Origin: Ariolimax columbianus
Lineage: Eukaryota; Mollusca; Gastropoda; Stylommatophora; Arionidae
DNA: 64,000 bases
NCBI GenBank assembly: GCA_036924085.1
Contig: JAVGWX010000014.1
Location: 34,849,936 to 34,913,935, forward strand
Direction: 5' to 3'
Shown: positions 1-11,237 of the stretch, in pieces
Layout: every line of letters begins with the position of its first letter
Position numbering within the stretch: the stretch's first letter is position 1
The notes under the pieces: generated by a model
The model's input: only the letters and a program-made list of their open reading frames with translations
Told to the model about the DNA's origin: nothing
Database searches by the model: none
Program-made: the position numbers and the translations under genes

Positions 1-1054
1 GTCTGAGTTTTTGTGAGATGAAGGAAGACAGCTACTATCCTCGCTGTCTTGACTTACAGTAACACGGATATGTAAATGTATGTCCATATCAGTAATTACC
101 GCTGGAGATGAGGTACTAGAGACCTCATTGTTCGGACACACACACGAGTCCATATACTGGCCAGTACGTCCTGATAGCACCAGAAGGACTACGGTCTGGG
201 GTGGAAAATTGCAAGCCTTCGCAACAGAATCTAAAAAAGGCAAACCTCTAATCAAACCAAAAACTTAAGCTTTTGTGAAAACCAGTTCTCATTTTCCTTA
301 ACAGTAAATCAGGTACTCATTTACAGCTGGAACAAGTTGCAACCACAAAGAAGCATCCACTCTAACAACGTTGCATCTTACGCTCTACATGTACAGATAC
401 TGTGGTCTTACGTTTCCTTTAACATGTCTCAATGGGAATCCCAACTTTTTTCTTCTGCTTATCTCATAGAATAATAATTCTTTCATTATTGTATGCTCAA
501 AGATCTATTTAGTTGTATTTTTGTTAGTCAGTGATCAATTTTGTGTTATTATTAGTGTCATGATTATGATCATCGTCATTTTCTATCAACGTGAATCGTT
601 CAGATGTTATGGGAGAGGTAGTTTTCTGTCGTGTGCCATCTTTGTCGCCCATGTTGTTAACATTCAAACAAATTAAAAAAAATTTAGAGTTATCCCATCA
701 TAAAAAATTCGCGTGAGAGATTCTGGCTTGGGCGTCTCCCCTCTTTATCCAGGTACAACCTAGAACGAGTGAGCTATGGCCCTACACCAGAACCACATGG
801 ACGTGTACATTGGCATCTGTACACTGAAGGCGATAGGTGTTAATTATCCACCCGACCAAATTTCTCACGCTTGTTGTCGTCCTCGTGCACGACATATGGA
901 GAGGAACAGCTCGCGACCCCGGGCGCTCGTCGGCGACGATTGTGACAGCAAAGCCGTGCTTATCACAAGAGCTGAACCTTGAACCGCGACCGGCGTCGAA
1001 GTCATGGAGCGAACTAGACAAGTAACTGGCAGAAGACAACACTGGCTGCTCCTG
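1..1054. other. Non-coding start of unit 1
   Basis: No gene is recognised. The first ~250 bases resemble, in inverted orientation, the 185-bp tandem sequence at 1097-1447: they share an exact 19-base inverted match (about 189-207 against 1135-1153) and weaker similarity on both sides. A GC-richer island lies at about 860-1050. Short open frames exist but none has a domain, a splice context or a start that would support a call. The same sequence is at 30910-31963 and 56350-57400. Confidence 0.6.
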
Positions 1055-1065
1055 TAGCTGAAACT
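1055..1065. repeat. Target-site duplication, left copy
   Basis: TAGCTGAAACT occurs here and again at 6763-6773, on either side of the unit 1 insertion. Units 2 and 3 have a single copy at the empty site (31964-31974 in unit 2), which is the expected signature of target-primed retrotransposition. Confidence 0.85.
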
Positions 1066-1096
1066 TTTTTTTTTTTTATTTTTTTTTATTTTTTGT

Positions 1097-1447
1097 GTTT
1101 GCCTCACTAGTTTCTACTGGCGGAGGCGCGCCTATTCCACCCCAGACCGTAGTCAATTTGGGCGATATTAAGACGCATAAACCAGTGCTTGGATGCGTGT
1201 GTGTATCTGTTTGTACCTAACCTGGTGTTTCCGTGATGTTCCTCCCTTTGTTCCTCGCTTCTAATTATCCTTTCGTTATGTGTTTGCCTCACTAGTTTCT
1301 ACTGGCGGAGGCGCGCATATTCCGACCCAGACCGCAGTCAATTTGGGCGATATTAAGACGCATAAACCAGTGCTTGGATGAGTGTGTGTATCTGTTTGTA
1401 CCTAGCCTGGTATTTCCGTGATGTTCCTCCCGTTGTTCCTCGCTTTT
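1097..1447. repeat. 185-bp tandem duplication inside the insertion
   Basis: A block beginning GTTTGCCTCACTAGTTTC at 1097 restarts at 1282, a period of 185 bp. The second copy is partial, ending near 1447. The copies differ at a few bases. The block resembles the start of each ~25 kb unit in inverted orientation, so it belongs to a dispersed family and need not be LINE 3'UTR. Confidence 0.8.
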
Positions 1448-1530
1448 GATGTTCCTAGTTGTCCGCCGTAGGTATTTGCATAAATATGCACAATAGTTTT
1501 CCTGGGACCATTTTTATTTTCTGTCATACT

Positions 1531-1629
1531 TAATTTTTTTTTTTTTTTTTTTTTTCTTTGTCCCCTCTTTCCTTCCTTTTTTTTTTTTTCTTTTTTTTTT
1601 TTCCCTTCTATTTAAAAAAAAAAAAAAAG

Positions 1630-1656
<27 letters not shown>
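1531..1656. repeat. Poly-T/poly-A junction
   Basis: About 80 bases of T-rich sequence are followed directly by about 40 bases of nearly pure A. Two opposed tails meeting head-on suggests the boundary of two separate insertions, or a hairpin-forming low-complexity tract. Assembly here may be unreliable. Confidence 0.75.
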
Positions 1657-1661
<5 letters not shown>

Positions 1662-2535
1662 AGCCCCCTTATACATTTTATACACAATTGTGAAGATAGC
1701 AGTGTAGTGAGGTGTACATCGAGAATGAATGAGATGGAATGATTGGGAAATATAACAAACAATATACTTGATACATAAGGATTAAGAGTACAATATAAAT
1801 TAATTGAAAAGTGTCTTCCTTCTGTTGTGAGGCCCATCTGTGTTGACTTCCTCCAACTTGTAAGCGATTCACTGATTTGTGTGTCCCCTTGTAGATCCCT
1901 CATCTCACCTGTGCCCTCTAGCTCTCGCAGTCAATTATGTGTTGAATGTGTGGTAGGCTCAGGAACAGAAGAACAATAGAAAGGTAGATAATTGATTAAA
2001 TAATTATAGATACAAAAAGGTTGATGTAATAGTAGTATTATTATATTAAGTGTGGATATATAGTGGTGAGGATGCCCGCAGAAGGGATATACATATATAA
2101 ACCTATAAATACATACATAAGTGTAAATTAAAATGTCCACATATATATACTCATACGTACATATCTACACACCTACATATCTACACACCTACATATGTGC
2201 ACATCTACATGTGTGCACACTGTAGCGTTCGTGATTTGTCACACCCACTTGCTACATACCCGATGGGCTAATTGTAGTGTGAGTCCGTTACATCATCAGT
2301 CGACGCATCCTCCCACTGAATCCACAAGCATCGACCACCGATCACCACGTGCAAGGCACAGGCGACACAGAAACTGTGGCCAAGCTAGAGCAATCCACCG
2401 AGTCTATCGCCACATGGGCACCTGTGTGTTAATTTACCCACTGGCAACAATAGGTCAAATTTAGTAGAATGTAACCACACGAAGCACCACATTTTTAAGT
2501 CGCGAGGTATACCACTGTCATTTTCAGATCCAACT
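1657..2535. other. Unassigned AT-rich DNA inside the insertion
   Basis: There is no recognisable coding domain. The stretch includes short ATACAT/CACACCTACATAT repeats around 2095-2215. It may be the 5' portion of the Merlin-like element that follows, or another nested fragment. Confidence 0.45.
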
Positions 2536-2945
2536 CAGCACGTGGAAAATGGACCTCCTGCACCGCAGGAGAATAACCCCGTGTGCAGTCATCGCAGGAA
2601 AGACGAATCTTACGCATCGTCGGACTGCGCACCAAACAAAGTGTCAAGACCTGCTATGTCTCCAACAGCCCACCAAGAACGCTTAGAGATGGTCGCACAT
2701 GTCAGCAGGGCATTTCTGCTCGCTCCGGCACATGGCTAGAGGGTACACGTCTGTCCTACAGGGAGACCACTCTCTTCATGTATTGAGCAAAGAGATGAAT
2801 GGTATTGCCTTCCGTAAATCAGAGCCAGGAGCTGCCAATAATGCTGCCATAAAATGGGACATCCACCTCCGTGAGGCTTGTGCAAATTCATCAATTGCCC
2901 ACAAAACTCACAACCCAGCATCAAGGTCTCTTTTGGGTCAACAAT
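2536..2945 (+). pseudogene. Merlin (IS1595/ISXO2-like) transposase N-terminal fragment
   Basis: Plus-strand translation gives MDLLHRRRITPC early on. It continues in another frame with GISARSGTWLEGTRLSYRET, then with GAANNAAIKWDIHLREAC. This matches the N-terminal region of Merlin/IS1016-type transposases: the segment before the ISVR-GTWFEGSRL motif, then the DW--LREVC segment. Frameshifts separate the three parts. The sequence stops at the A-rich block before the catalytic domain. The family assignment rests on motif recall and is moderately sure. Confidence 0.55.
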
Positions 2946-2947
2946 AA

Positions 2948-3003
2948 CAAAAAAAAAAACAAAAAAAAAACAAAAAAAAAAAAAAACAAAAAAAAAAAAA
3001 CAC
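2948..3003. repeat. A-rich (A9-15C)n tract
   Basis: Runs of 9-15 A separated by single C lie between the Merlin-like fragment and the truncated RNase H frame. They make an artificial Phe/Cys-rich tail if the LINE frame is read through. Confidence 0.8.
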
Positions 3004-6000
3004 TTTGTCTGCTAATTCGTTTCCTTCTATCCCCACATGAGCTGGGACCCACATGATTGTCACGTGACATTTTTTAAGATACAATTTAGTATTCAGTTTC
3101 AGTATTTCGTATTCTATACCCGCTTTGTGATCTCTCAGGTTTTGAATTGATTTTATTGCGGATAGTGAATCTGTTAATATCGTCACTTTGCTTGGAGTAT
3201 TTTTATTGTCCATTAGTATTTCCATTGCTTTTTGGATTCCTATAAGTTCTGCTGTGAATATTGTTGCTGGGCCTGTTATTTTATATGATTTGGTTAAATC
3301 CCCCTGAGGGATTACTATCCCTACACCTACTGTGTTATCCTCCCCTTTTGATCCATCTGTGTATATGTTTAGATGGTTTCTCGTGTTTTCTTTGATGCGT
3401 TTATTTGCCTCGTTTCTTAATTTGTTTTTCTTTTCTTTCTTGTTTTTGTGATTAGCTAGGAACGTGTCTGTAACTGGGGTTATGAGTTCCCATGGGGGGA
3501 TATCTAGTCTTGTTGATTTGACAGATTGTATTGTTTCTTTAAGCATCTGGTAATCTTTGATTTCTGTTGTTGTTTTCCACCCTGTCGGACATCTACTGAG
3601 TACTATTGATTTCTTCCCGATGAGGTTGTAGTACTCTACAAAAGATTTAAATGCTGGATGTGTGTTATTGTTCGCTATTTTGCTCCAATATTTTAATCTT
3701 AGCTCTTTCCTTCTTAGTCCTAGGGGAGTTACTCCTAGGGCTACCTCTATTGCTTCTTTTGATGTGGTCTTTATTGTTCCAGCTATTATATTAAGGGCCT
3801 GGTTTTGTATTCTATCTAATTTACTTTTGTAGCTGTTTGGGGCGGAGTCATATACAATACTTGCGTAGTCGATTTTCCCCCTGACAAATGCTTTGTAGAA
3901 GGTTAACATTGTCTTGTTGCCAGCTCCCCATCCATTTCCTTTTATATACCTCATCATATTTATTGTACCCCTACATATTTCTACTGTTTTGTTTATATGG
4001 TTACTCCAGTCTAAATCTCGATTTAGGTCCATTCCTAGGAACGTAGTGTTGCTCACTGTTTTTATTTTTTCTTGATTTACATGTACATTCATTATTTGTT
4101 TCTCTCGGCTTTTCCCGAAAACCATCCCTACCGTCTTATTTATATTTAGATTAAAACCCCACTTGACCATCCATTCTGCTACTTTGTTTATTTGTATTTG
4201 TAGTTTATTATAGGTATGGGGTAGGTGTGTTCCTGATCTCCAAATTGCTGCATCATCTGCATATTGCGATAAGCTATTTCTAATGTCTGTGAATTCTTCC
4301 CCCAGGTCGTTTACCATTATTGTAAAGATAGTTGGGGATATTACTGACCCCTAGGGAATGCCGTTCTCTTGTTTGAATTTTCCGGACCGTTGGTCTTGGA
4401 TTTGAACTTCAAAGTATCTCTCTTCCATGAAGTTCTTTAAGTACTGGTAGGCTTTGCCTGTTATTCCTATCTTCTGTATTTTATAAAGTGCCCCTTCCCT
4501 CCAACATTCGTCATATGCTCTTGCTACGTCTAAGAAAATTGCAGCAGTTTTTTCTCCTTTTTGGAATCCTGCTTTTACTTCGTGTTCTAGTTTTAGTAGC
4601 TGGTCTACTGTACTTTTTCCTTTCCTAAATCCTGTTTGGGTGGGGCTGTATAGATTGTTTTGTTCTAAGTGATATTTAATACGATTATTGATTATTGTTT
4701 CTAAGATTTTCCCTATTTGAGAGGTTAGAGATATCGGTCTGTATGAGCTAGCATCATGGGCTTCTTTGTTTGGCTTCAGGACAGGAACAATCACCGCCAT
4801 TTTCCATGCTTTTGGGATATTTCCCGTGTTCCAAATTAAATTAAAAAGTTGAACTATTAGAGTTAGTGTAGTTATCGGAATGTTCTTTAGGATTTCGTAG
4901 CTTAGGATGTCTTGTCCTGCTGTAGTATTTGTTTTGGATTTTATTGCCTGTATTGTCTCTTCTATTGTTAATTGTGCGTTTAGGTTTGTTTGCGTGTCTA
5001 GGGAAGCCCCTTGACCTGCCTTTAACTGTACCATTAGGTTTTCTCTTCTTTGTATTTCGTCATTTTTAAGTGAGCTATTAGCGCTGACTTTATAGAATTG
5101 TGCGGCCAGTATATTTGCTTTTTGTTTATCAGTTTCTCCTAGTTCCGGGATTCTGATTGCTGGGAAGGTGCTTTTGATATTGCCGTCTGTTATGGATTTT
5201 AATTTTTTCCATACCTCTGTTATTTTGGATGAAGGATTTAGGGTTTGGCAGAATGTCCTCCACTGTTTTCTTTTTGCTTTTTCTATTACTTTCTCTGTTT
5301 CTTTTTTAATTGTTTGGTAAGATTTTTGGTTGTCTTCTGTTTTGTATTTCCTGTATTTCTTTAGAGCTTTTTGTCTTTTTTTAATTTGGTTAGTGCATTC
5401 CTCATTCCACCAGGGTACAGGTGTTTTGTTGTTTTTACGGTTACCGTAATGGTTTTCTTTTCCTGTGGATTGTATTAAGTTAGCTGGCATGTTTTTGTTG
5501 GGAATGTGCTTTATAGCTATCTGCAGGATGTTGGTTGTTAGGTTATGGTTGAATACGTCTACGTTATCTGAGATTAAGTCTTCTCTTTTGAGTCTGAGCA
5601 GATCTTCTTGGAATCCGTTCCAGTCTGCCTTATGGTAGTTAAAATAGGGTCTGATTGATCCAGTGTTTCGTATGTATTTTTCTTTTAAATAAATTGCTAT
5701 GGGCAGGTGGTCCGATCCTGCATTATCCAGAACTTCCCATTTGATGGTTGCTAAGTTTGGCGTCATTATTGTGATGTCTATAGCCGTATCTGATCCATTT
5801 GGATTGTTATTTATTCTGATCATTGACCCATCGTTTATTATTATTAGATTGTTTTCTTCGCAGAAGGTCATTATTTGTTTCCCTGCCGTGTCTATCGCGC
5901 TTCCTCCCCATGCTGGATGATGTGCGTTGAAATCCCCTACTATGATTGTTCTATTGTTTATTTGTGCTTTGATTGTTTCCATGTCATTTGTGGTGAATTT

Positions 6001-6357
6001 TCCTCTTGGGTTGTATATGTTTATTATTGTGATGCTCGCTGGACTACTGTCTATTTTAATGGATAGGCCTTCTAGGTTTTCGGTATTAAATGGATCCCAG
6101 TCCATTATTTTGTATTCTTCATTTACTATAAAGGCTACTCCTCCTTTCGCTCCTGTCTCTCTATCGTTCCTAACTATATTGTATTTTGGAATATTGAGTC
6201 TTTTGGTTGGGTTGAGCATGGTTTCTTGAATCGCATATATTATTGTTTCTTTTCCCAGATTAGCCAGTCCTAGGTATGGCTTAAAGTTTTTGTGTAGGCC
6301 TCTGCAGTTCCATTGTATTATTTTCATTTTGTGTTTTTTTGTTTTTGTTTTTTCCAC
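3004..6357 (-). pseudogene. LINE ORF2: AP endonuclease, reverse transcriptase, RNase H (one nonsense codon)
   Basis: This is a single minus-strand reading frame interrupted by one TAG at 4351-4353. The upstream part (668 residues, 6357-4351) has an AP-endonuclease domain with WNCRG at 16-20, the catalytic Glu at 45, GDFNAHH at 141-147 and SDHLP at 215-219. The RT fingers and palm follow, with SYRPISLTS and motif A FLDVARAYDECW. The downstream part has the RT catalytic YADD (residues 19-22 after the Met at 4317) and a thumb. RNase H follows, with TDGS (Asp321), Glu357, Asp383, His427 and ELADK (Asp436). The frame is cut just after ELADK by the A-rich block, so any C-terminal zinc knuckle is missing. 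The stop falls where related elements have Gln in the QGSVISP motif, so a C-to-T change explains it. EN-RT-RNase H order fits the I/Nimb-type lineages. Confidence 0.9.
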
Positions 6358-6762
6358 TTTGCTTGTGCTACGTGGGATTGTTAGTCTTTCTTGAGGTTCA
6401 GTGGTTCAATCCGGTCCAATTATAAAAGTATTGTTCTGATTTGGGAGATTTATTTTTATTTATTTTTTTTTAAAATTTTTATTAACTATCTATTAGATTA
6501 TGCGTGCAAGGTTCTGACCTTGGCTGTTTTCCACTCTTTTCCAACAAAGTTTTGATTCATCAATATTTATAAAATAGAATAAATCATATTACCTTGATTC
6601 TGCATGGGCGATGTTTTACAAACCGATACTTTACCCTGTTGCTTGTGCTTCCTGTTTTACAGCATTTCCGAATATCCTCTTCACGTTTGTCTCGCGCGCC
6701 TGGCTCTGAGTAGATGGATAGACCTGGGGGTCCTACTTTTGTTTGATGTTGACCGATTGATC
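6358..6762 (-). other. 5' region of the LINE insertion
   Basis: These 405 bases lie between the endonuclease start and the right target-site duplication. No gag-like or zinc-knuckle ORF is visible. Full-length I-type elements usually have ORF1 here, so 5' truncation is likely. Confidence 0.55.
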
Positions 6763-6773
6763 TAGCTGAAACT
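6763..6773. repeat. Target-site duplication, right copy
   Basis: TAGCTGAAACT, identical to 1055-1065. The sequence downstream resumes the ~25 kb unit exactly where units 2 and 3 continue uninterrupted. Confidence 0.85.
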
Positions 6774-7963
6774 ACTACAGTTACAATTTGTATATATGCT
6801 GATACCTGTTTAAGCTAGCTCTGTTGTGGTAAAAGCGGCTTGCATATTGTTTTTTTAAATTAATTAAATAATATCCATAAAATGCAAAGAAATTTTAGAA
6901 ATTGCCCAAGAGTAGAGTTTGTCTAGTATGCTGTATTAAACACAGCCTTAACTATTATAAATATTTCTTTATTTCCATGTATTTATTAAATAATGCAGAT
7001 CGTTGTGGTTTCGTTTATTACATCCCTTTGTTTTGAATATATTGCCAATGTGACGAAGTAAATATTGCCCATCTAAATACAGCTCACTACTAGGCAGTGC
7101 AACTATTTTCTAGCTAATAGAAAATCCTGTGCTGAAAGTTGTTTATGGTTAAGCATGTTTATATTGCGCGTGTGCTACTTCATACATTTTTCAAGCGTTG
7201 GATGTAATGAGATGTAAGCAAAGGTATGTAGACTTTCTTGTTATAAATTTCTCGATCATATCATCTGTAGTAGATTGTAAAGCTCACTGTAAATATCCTA
7301 ATTTTAAACAGGACACCCATTACCGTCATTATAATAATACTTGTCATATGGAATCTTGCATGTTTACTGTTACTGATTAAATGTAGATGTAATATTCATA
7401 ATATAATATTTTAAAAACAAAAACATCAAATTGACCCTAATTCCAGTATGCGTTTGTTTCTTGTTTATTTCGTTATTTCATAAGACAAGATGCATAAGTT
7501 GTCATATTCATGAATGTTTAACACACAACTATTAAAGTACACATTCTTTAAATCCAGGTATTGGTAAAATTGCTCTTTGTTGTCACTCTCTGTGCATATG
7601 GTATATTTGAGTAATGGATTTAATAATATACACCAAATGGAAAGCCTGGTAGTAATGCATACCTTTTTATTTTAAACATACATTTTTTCACGCTGGACAT
7701 ATTTCTTTGCATTGTGTATGTGTGCGTATGACTGTGTAAAGCCCTACAGTATTGATAGATTTTCTAAACTTGGTAAAACTTTTTATGTACTGTTTCTATT
7801 CTAAAAATGCAGCTCTAGAATTGCATGCAGAACCCCTTTGTTTAGTTCTGTTGTCGTTGATTCAGCTATTTAGGTACTACATACTCAGTAGGAGTTTGGC
7901 TTGTTTTAAAATGCCAGAGTGTACAAACTACCCAAGGGTTTGAGAGTCGATAATGCTATTGTA
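6774..7963. other. AT-rich non-coding stretch, unit 1
   Basis: No gene, RNA or transposon domain is recognised. Composition is AT-rich with many stops. Unit 2 and 3 equivalents are 31975-33163 and about 57403-58593. Confidence 0.6.
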
Positions 7964-10110
7964 GTTAACGTGTTGATAGTAAGATAATATGTAGGAACTT
8001 AAATATTGTTGTGTGTGTGTAAACATATGGATAGTAAGATACTATGTAGTAAATTAAAGTTTGGTATCAGTCTGCTAATATTTGATAGTGACATACTATG
8101 AAGGACATTAAAGCTCAGTGCTAGTCTGCTAACACGCTTAGTATTGGTGTGTTAACATGTGGATAGTAAGATACAATGTAGAATTAAAGCTCGGTGTCAG
8201 TCTGTCAATATGTGAGATACTAAGTAGGACATTAAAACTCAGCATTAGTCTGTTAACACGCTTGGTGTTGGTGTGTTCACATGTGGATAGTAAGATACAA
8301 TGTAGAAGATTAAAGCTTAGTGTCAGTCTGGCAATATGTGAGATACTAAGTAAGACATTAAAACTCAGCGTTAGTCTACCAACATGTAAGATAATATTTA
8401 CACCTTTAAATCCTGGTGTTCCTCTGTTAACATGCAGATAAAGAGATAATATGTTAGACATTAAAACTCCATTTTAGATCTCTAGCGTGTGAAAATTTAT
8501 CTTTCCTCTTTGTGTTCAGGATTCTTTGGTCATGCTATATCTGCAGGATAGTCATCATGATGCAGTCTGTAGTCTTTACCAGGCCAGAGTGGCTGCCCCA
8601 TAGCTTTTGTTTCAGTTATGTATCCTCTGGCATCTCATTTCACTATAACGTGGTGTCTTCTAACATGGTGACAGTAAAATGCTATGTAACACACACATTT
8701 TTGTGTTGGTCTGTTAATATTTGTAGGACTATAGAGTTTGGTGTCGCTCAACATCTGTTGCCATGTGGAAAGTAAGATAATATGTAGAGTATCAAATCTG
8801 TGTTGGTCTGTTAACATTTGGATAGGAAGATAATATGTGAGGTATCAAATCTTAGTGTTGGTCTGTTATGATGTGGATAGTAAAATAATATGTAGGATTG
8901 GCAAATCTTGATGTTTTGATTTTCTGTTATCATGTGGATAGTAAAATACTCTTTAGAGTATCAAATCTTGGTGTTGGTCTATTAACATGTGGATTCAAAG
9001 ATAAAATGAAGGACATTGAAGGTTGGTGTAGATCTGTTAATATGTGATTAGTCGGATAATATGTAGGACATTAATGGACTTGGTCAATTTGTTAAGATGT
9101 GGATAGTAAGATACTATGTGGGACAGTAAAGCTTGTTGTTGGTCTACATCTTTTGCTATGTGAATATCAAGATAATAAATAGGACATTACACCTGGGTGT
9201 TTCCATGGTGATAGTAAGATAATAAGATAATTAAGTCTATTGCTCATCTTTTTATATGTGGAAAGGAAGATCATTTAAAACATTTTTTTTAAAGGGTAAG
9301 GCTCAGTGTGGTTCGGTTAATATATTGAAAGTAAAAATCGATTTAGGACATTACAGTTTGTTGTTGGTCTGTTAACATGGAGACAACAGGATACTGTTTA
9401 GGACATTAATTCTTGGTGTCTGTCTGTTTACATATGGAAGGTATGACATTGTATAGGACATTAAAGCTCTGTAATTCCATGTTAACATCTGGGTAGTAGC
9501 AGTATAGGATAGTAATGCTAAGCGTTGGTTTGTTAATACATGTGTTTTTTAAGATACTGTGTAGGACACATGTTTTTGGTGTTGGTCTGTAAACATGAGG
9601 ATAGTAAGATAGTATGTATGACATTACAGCTTAGTGTTGATGTTATCAAGAGGATAGATACTATATACAACATTACATCTCAATTGTTATGTGTTAACAT
9701 TTGAATATTAAGAAAATATGTAGGACATGAAAGCTCACTGTTGGTGGTCTAATGAGTGGATAGTACAATGCTATTGGGGAATGTAAAGCTTGCTGTTGTT
9801 CTGTTAACATGTGGATAGTAAGATTATGTGTAAGGCATCAATGTCCAGTTTCTGTCTGTTTACCTAGGGATAATAATATACTATGTAGGTCATCTATTCA
9901 TGGTGTTGGTCTGTTTTCATGTGGATAGTGAGATAATATACACAACATTATATCTTGGCTGTTGTGTATTAACATTTTGATGTTAAGAAAATATGTAGGA
10001 TACTTTATAGGACTGTTAAGCTTGGTTTCCATCTGTCAGAGTGAGGTCAGTAAGATAGTATGTTGGGCACCAATGCTTTGAGGTAGATTTGTTAACATCG
10101 GAATTGTAGG
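7964..10110. repeat. Degenerate 55-bp minisatellite, unit 1
   Basis: Dozens of diverged copies of a ~55-bp motif built on GTTAACATGTGGATAGTAAG, then an ATGTAGGACATTAAAGC-type segment and a GTGTTGGTCT-type segment. The spacing is irregular. A non-repeat island with a splice-acceptor-like tract interrupts it near 8465-8650. The same family forms the clean array at 12253-12532 on the other side of the ribosomal pseudogene. Confidence 0.9.
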
Positions 10111-10114
10111 ATGT

Positions 10115-10720
10115 GAGGGCGTGTTCAAATGACACCGGACCTAATTGTACAAAGTAAATATACATATGATGTGCATGATGACGTCACTTCTGATGTAAGC
10201 AGCACATACCAGCAGTCTAGTTGACCACATTTCATTACCCTCTGACTCATAGTTTCCTCAGCAGACTGTTGAAATCGTAGAGAGTGTGATACAGAATTCT
10301 TCAAGAGTTGATCAGCGAGCGGTGATTCGATTTCTAACAGCTGAAGGATGTCGATCAGTTGATATTCATCGCAGAATGCTGGCAGTGTATATGGTGACAA
10401 AAGTGTGGCAAACGTACGCAAGCTCCGGCAACGGTCCACCCTACTGCATCATTGCTGCATCAATTTTGGCGATGGCATCTTCTGATGCAACATTATGCGT
10501 CTGACCTGGTATCGGATGATCTTTTATTAATTCGCGTCCTTATCTAAATATCGTTGTCCAGTTCTTCACTATTGTCTGCGACACACACTTTTGACACTAT
10601 ACATTACCTGCATTTTGCGATGAATGTCAGCTGGTCGACATCCTTCAGCTGTTAGAAATTGATTCACTGCTTGACCGAGAACTAAGTCTTCTACTAGTGG
10701 TTTAACACCTCCACGCCCCA
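10115..10720. mobile_element. Palindromic mariner-family remnant, unit 1
   Basis: The plus strand at ~10305-10420 encodes QRAVIRFLTAEGC then VDIHRRMLAVY. The minus strand at ~10690-10580 encodes QFLTAEGCRPADIHRKM then VKSV. Both are the N-terminal helix-turn-helix of a mariner-type transposase, so two copies face each other as an inverted repeat. The left end, GGGCGTGTTCAAATGACACC, resembles a mariner terminal repeat. No catalytic core is present; this is a non-autonomous fold-back remnant. Confidence 0.65.
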
Positions 10721-10865
10721 TAAGGGGGAATATCGGGCAGCTTCCCGCCCGCGTTGATCGGCGGACGGCAGAGACCTCTTTCTGCGGCTCGACCGGATCG
10801 GGCTGGGACATGAGCCCCAGGTCCCAACCCTATCGTAGCCTCCCATCGCAGTGGTGCTGAGATTT

Positions 10866-11237
10866 AGGGCGGGATTCCGGCTTAGAGGTGTTCGGCCGTA
10901 ATCCCTCCTATGGTAGCCTCGTGCCGTTGGCTTATCAGCCTAGCACGTGGACCAACTGTCTGCGATTTCTCTCGAGTTGTGCAGGACTACAGTAGCAACA
11001 CCCTGTCATTAGTAGGGTAAAACTGACCTGTCTTCTGAGGGTCTAATACCAGCACCCGTTCACTATTAAACCCAACGCATCAATAGAGGGCTTTTTAGTC
11101 AGTCCAAGTGTCTGGGACCTGCGATTTATGTAGGGTTAAGCAGGGTTACCGTAGCAGACGCTCTTTCATTAGGACGGTACAACTGACCTGTCTTCCGTGG
11201 GTCTAATATCAGCACACGTTCCCTATTAGACCCAACG
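10866..11237 (-). pseudogene. 28S rRNA 3'-end fragments, two diverged tandem copies, unit 1
   Basis: The minus strand contains recognisable 3'-terminal 28S rRNA landmarks: an AATAGGGAACGTG-type segment, GACAGGTCAGTTTTACCC, GTGCTAGGCTGATAAGCC, GAGGCTACCAT and CACCTCTAAGCCGGAATCCC. They occur as one shorter diverged copy (about 11237-11087) followed by a longer one (about 11086-10866). The sarcin-ricin loop, normally AGTACGAGAGGAACC, reads differently here (AACTCGAGAGAAATC), so no functional ribosomal RNA is expected. The fragment abuts the 18S fragment without any 5.8S or ITS. Sequence below 10866 to ~10725 is GC-rich and may be 3'ETS. Confidence 0.8.

Larger units (their letters stand above)
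1066..6762 (-). mobile_element. Composite non-LTR (I/Jockey-like) retrotransposon insertion, unit 1 only
   Basis: This 5.7 kb insertion is absent from units 2 and 3 and is bounded by 11-bp duplications. Its left end begins with a T-rich tract (1066-1095), as expected for the 3' tail of a minus-strand LINE. From right to left it holds a short 5' region, an endonuclease-reverse transcriptase-RNase H reading frame (6357 to 3004), an A-rich block, a Merlin-like transposase fragment on the plus strand, unassigned AT-rich DNA, a T/A homopolymer junction and two copies of a 185-bp sequence. No ORF1/gag is seen in the 400 bp upstream of the endonuclease, so the element is 5'-truncated or of a type without it. 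The foreign DNA between RNase H and tail suggests nested insertion or chimerism. Confidence 0.85.

Noticed and set aside
1514..1903. 129-codon minus-strand frame
   Set aside because: Driven by the T/A homopolymer tract, giving poly-Phe and poly-Lys.
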